DNA of 29,988 bases from positions 1-29,988 of the forward strand of contig RCAB01000644.1 of assembly GCA_003640385.1 (NCBI GenBank). The letters run 5' to 3'. Within the stretch, counting starts at the first letter, position 1; each line of letters opens with the position of its first letter. Origin of the DNA: Setaria digitata (lineage: Eukaryota; Nematoda; Chromadorea; Rhabditida; Setariidae). The position numbers were made by a program, and so were the translations under genes. Below are positions 1 to 10,236 of this stretch, piece by piece. The notes beneath the pieces are model-generated. The model made no database searches and was not told the DNA's origin. It saw only the letters and a list, made by a program, of their open reading frames with translations.

Positions 1-95
1 ATTATATTATATTATATTATATTATATTATATTATATTATATCATATTATATTGTATTATATTTTTATTGTATTATAGTGTATTATATTATATAC
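1..95. repeat. ATTAT pentanucleotide satellite
   Basis: The left edge begins with uninterrupted 5-bp units (ATTAT) for about 42 bases. It then decays into ATTGT and ATCAT variants and merges with AT-rich sequence. Because it starts at base 1, the array probably continues outside the window. Its true length is unknown. Confidence 0.85.
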
Positions 96-2309
96 CTTAT
101 ATTTTATATTTTGCACATTATAATTATATATTATAAATTTTTATTGTTATAACTTTTCTTTATTTTTATCTTTATCTTTATTTTTATTACACCTATTATT
201 GTTATCGTTTCCAAATTCATTTTCATTCAATATTTATTTCTTCTTTTCATTTCTATAACCATTGCTGTAAACATTTTTTCATAAAATTGATCTTTCCTTT
301 TAGTCCTTTCTTTTTTCTCGTTGCCATTATCAGGTTTGTCATCAACATATTTATGTTTACAGTTTTGCGAAAGGGAAGGAAAGTGAAGAAACAGGTTTGA
401 ATTGATGTTCATTTTCATGTGAGTAATAATAGTTTGCATGATGGTTGAAGGAAAGGGAAGAAGTCATATTTCAAAATATTACTATGCTTGCTGGAAGAGA
501 GTGATTATTTACGATATTAAATTTCTTCATATCAATTATACAGAGCTGTTATATATCAACAACATTGATCAATAATCTAAGCTCGAGTAGTTTTATCATT
601 AATTATTATTTTTTGCTTAATGCTTCCATTTAGTCAAATCAAAGAATTCCCATTGTACTTTTTTATGCTTCGGTCATTTTCATCTCTGTTTTTTCTGTTT
701 CATTGGTTGTTATTTTAAATGAAGATAGATTTTTTTAATCAGCAAATTTATTTGATATTAAGTAGCTAAAATCTTAAAAGCATTTTAATATTAACGAGCA
801 CTGATTACTGCTAAAGGTATAATTATGCTAACGAATATGCCAAATAATTTAAGTAATATAATTTAACTGGTACAGGATATATTTTACACTTTTGGGGCTT
901 CTATAAAAAATTAAAAATTTAAAGGTTGAACTTTTTTTTAATACAGTGAATGTTGGCCTTGAAACATTTTAATATTTGAAGTAAATTTGAAAAGTGAAGT
1001 AAATATTGAAAAGTTTTATAATTAGTAGATGACACTGACTGTATTAAAGGTAAATTTATGATTTTCAATGTTAATTATTTTGTTAATATTGTGATATTAG
1101 AGAAGACTTAGGGGAGAATTACCAACAGTCGGCCATTACTTATCAATGTTTGCTATCAGTTATCAATAATAAGATGTTTGTTGTAAAAATATTTTCATGC
1201 TTGAATTTATTACGCAGTGATTAATTGTAATTAAATTACTGCTGTCAAAGATGAAAAATTTTATAAAAGACAGAAGCAAGAAAAAGAAAAAGAAAAAACT
1301 GAACTTTTTTCGATGTCATCAATATCCTTCACGGTGCTTTCTGCTTTCGACATTTGATGCATCAGTAATGTTGTCGTAAATTTTTCTTCGTTTCTTTCTT
1401 TTTTAAATTTTTATTTTATTTCTTTTTTTTTATTTTTCAAAGCCAATCGGTTATATACTGCTAGAATTTTTACACCAATTGCTACCAAGAATATCCTGAA
1501 AAGAAACGATAAATGATTGAAATTTCTCTATGGAGTGAAAAAAAAAAAAGTAGAAAAACGAACAAAGATAAAAGCAGAAAGAAAAAAGTATGACATAAAG
1601 TAATCATCATATTGATCACTGGTATTAAAAATATGATTTTCGAAAAACAAAACGATAATAACGTATGTTAATGTTTTATTGGATTTAAGTTTAATTTCTT
1701 TTATTTTTTTTTCTTTAGTTTTTATGAAATCAAGAAGTTAAATTCTATCTTTTTTTTTTCCGAAATTTTACCAATAATTTTAATAATTCGCTTTCTGAAT
1801 CGTTTCTAGTTGTTTTTTTTTAACAACATACTGTAGTGTTTTGAATATTAGACAGTCATAATTCTTGCTAAATATTATCACAAATCACCACTTTGATCAT
1901 TTTAAACCATCTTTGTTGCACAATTATGACGATTATTTATAGTAAAATACTGCCGTCACCTTTATAATTTTAAATGATCAGTGTTATTTCTATGTGTTAT
2001 TATCAGTTATCAGTTTTATTATTATTATTAATTTTAGTGCTTATGCTGTTATGGTCATCAGAAATACTTTCTCGAATTTCTTGAGCAAGACTTAATAATA
2101 TCACAACCATCAATTTTACAGTTCACTAATATTCCGCTAGAATTTTTGAAGCAAGAAAAAAATTTCCTAATAAGTTCAATTCACATCCAATAATTTAATA
2201 AGTTAATTTAAATTTAACAGTACAAATGAAACTTAACAATTAATCCATTATTTGCTTTTTTTTTTTTGAAAAAGAAATTGTGTGAAAAAGTTGTGATATT
2301 GAAAAGCTG

Positions 2310-2334
2310 TTTTTTTTTTTTTTTTTTTTTTTTT
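2310..2334. repeat. Poly-T tract, 25 bases
   Basis: An uninterrupted T run flanked by AAAGCTG on the left and AAAGCA on the right. Runs this long are prone to length error in sequencing. No target-site duplication or retroposed body is visible next to it. Confidence 0.9.
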
Positions 2335-4446
2335 AAAGCAATAAAAAACAAAAAAAATAAGAAGGCTCACTTTTGAAAAAATTTATTAGTTTCTAATGGA
2401 CAAATGGCAGAAAATTTTTTTCAGAGAAGGTAATTGCACTTCGATTTTCACTTCCATTTTTTTTAGTGAACACAAGAAAGACTGAATCGTCAAAAATTTT
2501 CATTTCTTCTTTCTCTTGTTTATTTCAGTTTTTTGCTTTCTGTTAATTTATTTATTTATTTGTTTGTTGAAATGATCGGTGAAATTCAAGAAACACTTGA
2601 AAATTTCAAAAAAAAAAAGGAATTCAAAAAGTGAATATTCAAATGAAGTAATCATTCATAATTATCAGCAATAAATGATGAAAATTTAATAAAAATCAAA
2701 AGGTTTGTTTGAGGGGCAGAAAAAAGAAGAATTGGAAAACTTTTAAATCAACAGTTATCGAAGAAATTAAGGATAACGTAGCGAAGAAATGAAATTACTT
2801 CAAAAAAGAAAAAAAGAAAACATTAATAATAGTACCGGTTCATTTCCCTTCCTCTCCTTCACTCTCCCCTATTTTAAGTTTATTTAACTCTTTAATGATG
2901 TTATTTACACTTCAGAAAAAAGCACTGTTAATCACCACTAATTAATCTGTTCCAATAATCATACCATTTATTGTTTCATACTTTTCATTTATTATTAAAA
3001 CTTTTTCCTCTTCATAAAAAAGCGAGAGAAGGTGCAGCTTTTTTTTTTTTTTTTCGAATTCAATTAATAACGATACATAAATGATAATTGGTATTTTTGC
3101 AACTTATTGGAACAATAATCCGCAATCATCGATCATTTGGTGTTAGAATAACAAGTAAAACTCATTGATTATACGGTAGTTGATTGTTGATAATTAGGAC
3201 GAGCATTTTTTGATTGCAATGAAAGATAATTAATACAAGGAACTTGATATAAAGTGGTTTTTACCTTCATTTTTTCCTTTTAAAGCTGTTTAAAGCAAGA
3301 AAAAGGGAAGAAATACAATTAGTTATTAAATGAATCAATTACATTCAAGCTATCGATTCGAAGACACTTCACAAATGATCAATAATTAATATTTCTAATT
3401 TGAAATTGAAAATGGGAATTGAAAAAAGGAAAGAAGAAAACTGATGAACGTTTGAAATAGATCAATGTACGATGAAATAATGCGGAGTGATGGAAATTGG
3501 AAACAAACAACTGTTACGAATTGAAAACCATTAAATTCAAAAATTTTGAAAGTGATGAAAAGATGAGAAGCTAAGAAGTAATTGATAATTATGGAAACAC
3601 ATTAGATAGTATCTTTTTTTCTTTCCTTTAAAAATAAAATACTTTATCAAATTTTGAAAAATGCTAGAAAGAACTGAAAATTATTTAAACTTAGTGTAAT
3701 ACAATTAAAATGAAATGATATTTTCAAATAAAACACTTTTTTTAAACTTTCGAAAATTGCACCTCCAAAAAGAAATTCTTCCAGGCTTCAAAAGTTAATA
3801 AATTATTAATTGTTAAAATAAAAAAAACACATTTCTCCAGTTTTAATTTTGTTTGCAAATATGGAAAATTCAAGCAAATAAGTTAAAATAACAAAAATAT
3901 GAAAAAAGAAAGCAATAGATGCGCAAAATTTTTAATTAAATTTTGTTTTATATCAAGTTAATAAAAATTTTGAAATTTTTTTGCTTAAACTATTGAAAAT
4001 TTATCAGCAAAATTGTTCAATCTATGATATTATTTGTTTCATAATGCAGCATCTTTTCATTAACGTTAACCTGAATGCAGCATTACTTGCTTTTGGAAAA
4101 AAAAAAATATTTTCAGGAATAAAAAGGGTGTAAAATGGGAAAAAATTACATTTAAAAAAAAAAAAAGCAAACCTAAAATGTAATTTTTGCAACAATTTTT
4201 AAATTTATTTCCCGTTTGCGGCAGAAAGTCAAAAAATCGTTGAGAGTAATATAAGTTTCAGTTTTAATTCCTGTGATAAGTTTGGAAATATTGAATGTTA
4301 TTGCATTCAAAAATATTTGATAAGACTAATAACAAAACAGCATAAAATAACCATTTAATAATGAAACTGCTCAAGACAAATATCAACTGAATTAGCAAAA
4401 ATTTTGCTTACATACTGTCCTGAATTGTTGCATTTTAATCAAACTA

Positions 4447-4473
4447 TTTTTTTTTTTTTTTTTTTTTTTTTTT
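4447..4473. repeat. Poly-T tract, 27 bases
   Basis: The longest homopolymer in the window. It is followed by AAGCAAATAG, and I saw no flanking direct repeat that would mark it as the tail of a retroposed element. Confidence 0.9.
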
Positions 4474-6162
4474 AAGCAAATAGTCACGAATTAAGTTGGA
4501 GTAGCTTCACACAAGAAGTGAAAAACTAATTTCGAGAATAGAATTTAATTTAATTTTAAATAGCAAAATTCAGAGAATATAAAAAAGAGAAAAATTAGCC
4601 ATGCAATGAAAGGAATCTGGAAGATAAGTGATGAGAATAAGAAATAAAAGTAGAAAAAGAAATACTTTTACAGGAAAAAGGTATCTGTTATGGGTAAAAT
4701 TATATTTTCCGATTAAAAAGTTGAATTAAATGAAATTTTTTTTTATTGAAACAGTTACAGAAAAGTGTGTTATCATTTGATGATGTCATAAATTTGTCTT
4801 TAATCTTTTGTTCTCATTTACAATCACTTTTAGGCCGTCCATCTTAATAGATTATATAAAAACTGAAGGAAAAATAATAATTTGTGCGAAAAAAAAAAGA
4901 AAACGCACGCACAATTTAATTAGGTTGATAATTAATGTTTGGTTATAGTATATAAATCTGTTGACTTCCTACTTTACAATTGTAATGATAAAGATGATGT
5001 TGATGAATACAAATATTAGAGGTAAACAATTAAAAACGACAGGATTTGATTTGATACGTCTTTTCTTTTTTCTTTTTTTTATTAAAAGAAAGAAATGAAA
5101 AAGTATTACTGAGATTTTTTTTTCCGCCTCATAATGAACATGCTTATCACTTGCTATTATTTTAATATACACTTATTAGAACGATTAATGTAATTACTGC
5201 TTTTAACTGTTCCTATCATTATATTACTTATCGATATTAATAACTATCATATGCTTTAAAACGAAAAAAAAAAACAGGAAAAAGAAAGGAATGAATTATA
5301 AAACCACCAGTGGAAATCTCGTGATCTCATTTTCTCTGAAATTAATACTTAATTACAAATGATAATTATTTTCATCAGCAACTGAAATAAATGTGTTTCC
5401 AATGGGAAAATTTTTGTTGTTGGAAACAGATTTCTATTCTGATCACGAGATGATATCGATTAAAAAAATTATTAAAAAAAAATTCTTTAGAAAAAAAAAA
5501 GGAACAAATGAATGGCAAACATCTGTCATTAATGAACATATATATATATATATATATATATTTGTTGATAACAAAACTAAATTCCACAGGTGACATTTGT
5601 TTACCAGTTCCTGATAAATCATTGATACAGTAATGATAATGATAGCGATAGCACACATGAAACGATAGTAATAATAATTATAAATCATGACAGCAATAAG
5701 CAATAGTAAAAACAACAATGGTTTAAATATATATATATATATAAACATTTGAATGTTAATATATATATTTGAAAAAAGAGAAAACATATAATAATGAAAG
5801 AGAGATGAAAAATAGAAAAGAAAATATATATGGCGAGAGAAATGATAATTATTTTTTTCCTTTTTTTCCAAAAATCACTGATAACAAACAGATTGATTAA
5901 AATTATCTCTTTATTTCTTTGCTCCCACTTTTCCATCTTTCTCTCTGTCTTAACAAATCAGAGAAATTTGGTAGTGTGAAAAAGAGCACAGTGATATTTT
6001 TTTTTTTCGACTGCAAAATCATATCACTCCCAGTAGAAGAGGGACAAGAAGAAAATCGAATGGCAGTGAAATTTCACATTAGTTCTGATTATAGCGATAA
6101 CAGAATTCAAATTTCTTTTTCACTAAAAATAAAAAACGCCATTTGATGTGTGAATCAGCGAA

Positions 6163-6180
6163 TTATATATATATATATAT
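6163..6180. repeat. TA microsatellite
   Basis: A short run of alternating T and A followed by TTTATTTATA. Similar TA tracts occur near 5538-5561, 5727-5742 and 9688-9705. They account for the Ile-Tyr repeats in translated frames here. Confidence 0.8.
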
Positions 6181-6264
6181 TTATTTATATTTATTTATAC
6201 ATAATTTTAATTTTTTTTTTTTTGATTTTTATTTCCATTCCTTAATTGTTGAAATAATGAAGCA

Positions 6265-6719
6265 TGTGATCGCATTTAACTCGAACTGGAAAAAAATTTT
6301 CGACATTTTAATTGCTATTAGATTAAAAAAAAATTTTTTTTAATGTCTAATTACTGGATCAAAAAGGATGCGATAGTCAAAATGAATTATATTTTTAACT
6401 GGTAATGAGAGACAAATTTTTTTGATTAAGAAAGATTAAGAAAGATTTTTTTCCTTTTAATAATTTAATACTGAATTGAAAAGCATCCAATTATNTGTGA
6501 TCGCATTTAACTCGAACTGGAAAAAAATTTTCGACATTTTAATTGCTATTAGATTAAAAAAAAATTTTTTTTAATGTCTAATTACTGGATCAAAAAGGAT
6601 GCGATAGTCAATTATATTTTTAACTGGTAATGAGAGACAAATTTTTTTGATTAAGAAAGATTAAGAAAGATTTTTTTCCTTTTAATAATTTAATACTGAA
6701 TTGAAAAGCATCCAATTAT
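6265..6719. repeat. Direct duplication split by a single N (join 1)
   Basis: Copy 1 is 6265-6494 (230 bases), the N is at 6495, and copy 2 is 6496-6719 (224 bases). The copies match except for a 6-base AAATGA insertion in copy 1 after GATAGTCA. Copy 1 ends at CCAATTAT exactly at the N, and copy 2 runs on from the same CCAATTAT into unique sequence. This is the expected pattern when two contigs with overlapping ends (perhaps two alleles) are joined without merging. A real tandem duplication with an unresolved base is the less likely alternative. Confidence 0.9.
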
Positions 6720-6839
6720 CGAATGCTGATTTCAAAAGATTTTCGATTTTTGAATTATTGAAGGAAATGTTTCGGAGAATGATTTAGACAAGGAGAATTA
6801 TATTATCATTTAAATGCTAATATAAATAGAAATCTTTTG

Positions 6840-7229
6840 TGTTTAATTGTGGAATCAGAAACAAAAACAATTCAATATTTCATTACTGGTATTGGAGGTA
6901 TTTCGGTATTCGATTATCGATTAATATGGTATTGCTACCAGATGAATTTCGACATTTGAATTGTAACGCAACAAAAGTCTTAATTTTTCATTACCAGGTC
7001 AAAAAAATTCCACATTCCATTACCAGGATTAAAAGAATTTAAATATCAGGTTATCGAAGAAAGAAATTCAACGCTGAAATACTGAAACAAGGAGAATTTC
7101 GACATTTAACTCCCAGGGCTGCGGAAGTTCGATATTTAATTGTCATACCAAGAAGAATTCGATATTTAATTACCGATGCTAAAAGACTTGCAATATTGGG
7201 TTGCCGAAGCAAAGAGCTCGATATTTAAA
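6840..7229. repeat. Degenerate tandem array, period about 30 bp
   Basis: Units begin with variants of TTCGATATTT and continue with ATTACC-like and AAAAG-like segments. Anchors at 6948, 6978, 7008, 7038, 7067, 7098, 7128, 7158, 7188 and 7217 are 29-31 bases apart. Earlier related anchors near 6842, 6871 and 6902 keep about the same step, then one unit is irregular (6902 to 6948). This gives about 12-13 diverged copies. Related motifs (TTCGACATTT, TAATTACTGG) also occur in the duplicated block to the left, so the array may once have extended to about 6250. A 30-bp period keeps reading frames open, which explains the short plus-strand frame here; I do not call it a gene. Confidence 0.75.
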
Positions 7230-9333
7230 AATGAAAAAAAAAAATGAGAAAGAAGTTTACTACAATCACAATTAGCATTTTATTTTTTGATGGATTTTAT
7301 CGCAATTTATACTTGCAAAATTCATTTTTGATAATTTATTTGAAAAAAATATTTTCGATTTTTTTTCCATTTCTTTTTTTATATGACTTCAAATATTGTA
7401 AAGCAATTAATTAGGTTGTATGATAAATATGGATGAATGCTTTTTATGTATCATTTAATTCTTAGAAATATAATAAATGAAATGGAATAAAAATGTCCCA
7501 CCTTTTCTTTGTAAAAAGAAATATTGCTTATGTTTTTTCCTTCGGGAAAACTATTTATTCAAATAACATTCGTATCAGTGAGAAACAATTTTTGGATTAG
7601 CATACTAACGTAAACAAAAATTCGAGATTCAAATAAAAATAACATATCATAATTAATAAAAATTGTTTAGTGAAATATCCTAACTTCAATATTATTCTCA
7701 ATTAATTGGAGGATGAAAAATTTGCTCACTTTTGCTTAATTTTTCTAAAATTAGCGCATGCTGTATAACAAATAACATTTATTAGCCTATTAGCTTGTGC
7801 ATTTCTGGAAGATTAATATTAGATTTAAATTCGTGACTTATATTTGAATTGATTTCTTTCTCTTTTCCTTTTGTTTTTTTCTTTTGAAAAAGAATGAAAA
7901 TTAATCCATTCGAACTTGTTGCATTTTAATTCAGCTTTCTTTATCGTTTGAGTAATCACAAATTTTGAAGAACTAACCCACCACCAAAATATCATTTGTT
8001 GATAAATTTTCTAGTAATATGTCATGAAGCTTAAGAGATTATCATATACAATAGAAAGTTTAATATATTGTAATACTAAAAAGCCTAATGCATTCCTTCA
8101 TTTCTTATTATATAAAAATTAATAAAAATTAATGATGAAATTGTTTTGTAAACAAGAATAATAGTGAAAAATGAGACAAAAAAAAAAAAACGGACGAACA
8201 GAATGGAGATGTTATCTGTAATCAGTGGCACAATACTATGAAAAGTAAAATGATAAAAAATGTGGAAGGGAGGAAGAAAAAAAAAAGAAAATGATTAGCT
8301 GATAGAAGTGATGGTCACATGGTAATAATTAATATAATTAATACAATAATCATTAATAGATGATAATGTTGATATATTTACCCCATGTGTTCTATTTAAC
8401 TGATTAATTAGTTTAAATTTTTCCTATCACCTAATTTGCACTAAATGAAATGAAACCAGCCAGCAGGTATGTCGTATTTTCTGTGTCATCTTTTATTAAT
8501 AGTTTACGTTACGTAGAAGACTTATCATTTGCAGTTTAATATATAGAAATTTGCGAATATCTTTCTTACACTACATTATTGAGAGGCAATTAAAAATAAT
8601 TTAGTAACCTTTTTTACTTCATAAATTTATTTATAAATAAATTTACTGAAAATTCGAGAAAAAAGTAACTTAATTAGAGTACACAAATGGGAACACAGAA
8701 ATTAGCAAATGAAAAATCGGTTTTTGTAATTTAAAACAAAAAATCAGAAATATAATCAATTTTCGATCGATCTAGAAGTCATTTGTGTGTATGTGTGTGT
8801 CTGTGTAGACGTGGCGAAATATTGCTTAGAATGGATAGATTTGATTTAAAATGATAAATTTCGCAAGTTTCATTTCGGATTTTCGCTTCTAAACTGTTCA
8901 TTGGTCCTAAATAATTGATTAAAATTGAGCTGATACCTGTTCGCTTCCTTTACAAATCTATTCGCCCACTAGAGAAAAAGAAAAATTTGTTAAGCAAAAT
9001 AAATGCTCATTAGAGTAGGAAAAAATTTCTTTCATTTGTCAGAGTTTGTCCAATTCTCCTTCCAATCATTTTAATATGATTGTTACTCAATAAAAAGAAA
9101 AAAAAAAAAAAAAAATTGGAAAAATGAAGCAGGAAAATATCGGCAATGTTTTCTACTTTTATATACTTAATTTGAAGGTTTTTTCTTCTTTTTTTTTTTT
9201 CAAGACTTTCAATTTCCTAATGATATCAAATGATGCTGACGCATTGTGAATCGAAACATATTTAAAGAAACTTAATTATAATCACGGAAAAGATAACTGT
9301 TAAGCAGTACTGCGATCAGACAAAATAATTGGA
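7230..9333. other. Gene-poor AT-rich stretch
   Basis: No supportable exon or RNA gene seen. It contains a short interrupted TG-rich tract near 8784-8808 and a poly-A run near 9098-9115. Otherwise it is plain AT-rich sequence. Confidence 0.55.
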
Positions 9334-9570
9334 ATGGAGGGTATTGATAGAGGTTTTCAAATTTTCAAGCAGATGAGAAAGAATGCTACCAACGGGTATA
9401 AAATTCCTCAGGTGAGCAGGGATTTACCGTTCTTCGTAATTTTTTTTTCTTTTGTTTTTCAGGCAATAAACATTTGTGCTTCTCGAAATGAAACTACTAC
9501 ATATTTTTCATCCTTTTTCCTTCACTTTACAAATCATCTAATACTAAATCGTCGGTTGCGCAAATGTTAA
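9334..9570 (+). CDS. Possible small two-exon gene, unrecognised
   Basis: An ATG at 9334 opens a 26-codon exon (9334-9411) ending CCTCAG before a GTGAGC donor. A 51-base stretch follows, ending in a T-rich run and TTTTTCAG, and a second exon (9463-9570) has 36 codons including the stop. The spliced product would be 61 residues. The 51-base intron is itself a multiple of three without a stop, so the unspliced reading gives 78 residues. Exon 1 (MEGIDRGFQIFKQMRKNATN at its start) has ordinary protein-like composition; exon 2 is Thr/Phe/Leu-rich with no domain I recognise. The nematode-style mini-intron is the main support. It could be the 5' end of a longer gene, but I found no further plus-strand exons, or it could be chance. 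Confidence 0.35.
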   Translation: MEGIDRGFQIFKQMRKNATNGYKIPQVSRDLPFFVIFFSFVFQAINICASRNETTTYFSSFFLHFTNHLILNRRLRKC

Positions 9571-10236
9571 ACACAATAATTCCTTGAAAAGACCCGATTA
9601 GTTTTCTAAACTAATAACTATTATCTTCGAATCAAAATCTAATATTTTTATTCTTATTAGTCACAAAAAAGTACCTATCCATAAGGATATATATATATAT
9701 ATATATTGAAAATGAACAAAGTATTTCTAAAACACAGTAATAATCTTCACACTTTACCTTCAGTAAATACAAGAAATCACGAGAAACAATCATATGAATT
9801 TTGAACAAATTACAAAAATAAAGATATAGCAATAATAAAGTAATGAGATCAACGTAAAACAAAGCAGCTCAAGTGTTCATAAAATCAAAAAAAAAAAAAA
9901 AAAAAAAACCGAAAACAAAAGACAAAGCAAAAAAATCGCAAAATAACAAAACGTTGACGATATATCTCAAACAGTGCTAAGTAATTATTAATATTACAAG
10001 ATTTATGGAGGTATCTAAAGGCAAAATAATTGAGTTTTCGATACAATCAGTTTCTGAAGGACTAAAATTGTTCTGTGATGCTTCTGACTATCGAGCAAGC
10101 ATCTTATAGAAGCTCTAAATTCTTGCGTGCTGTTTCGTTATTTACATTTGATTATATCCCAAAGTAAACTATTTTACTTACATTTATCAATAAATTTGTA
10201 AAAGCTCAACAAATAAAAAAAAATTAGGCTTTTTTT
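9571..10236. other. Intergenic spacer with poly-A run
   Basis: Contains a TA microsatellite (about 9688-9705) and a poly-A run (about 9888-9907). It lies between the possible small plus-strand gene and the 3' end of the minus-strand membrane-anchored gene, so it should hold that gene's 3' UTR. I could not pick a clear AATAAA on the minus strand. Confidence 0.5.

Larger units (their letters stand above)
96..6244. other. Gene-poor AT-rich stretch
   Basis: I see no supportable coding exon, tRNA or other RNA gene here on either strand. The open frames present are short and made of Phe/Lys/Asn/Ile runs from T- or A-rich DNA, or of TA repeats read as Ile-Tyr. The stretch holds poly-T tracts (25 bases at 2310-2334, 27 bases at 4447-4473) and TA microsatellites (near 5538-5561 and 5727-5742). 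It could be intergenic DNA or a large intron of a gene outside the window; nothing seen decides between these. Confidence 0.6.

Noticed and set aside
5375..5936. Overlapping minus-strand frames with long hydrophobic Phe/Ile/Tyr runs that resemble membrane segments
   Set aside because: They arise from TA microsatellites and T/A-rich DNA; several frames on both strands overlap and none has splice or start context.
5919..6343. Plus-strand frames of 66-75 codons beside the first duplication
   Set aside because: Low-complexity Phe/Lys content, a TA repeat inside, and disruption by the duplicated block; no gene-like support.
6839..7042. 67-codon plus-strand frame
   Set aside because: It lies inside the 30-bp tandem array, and its 10-residue periodicity is explained by the repeat.
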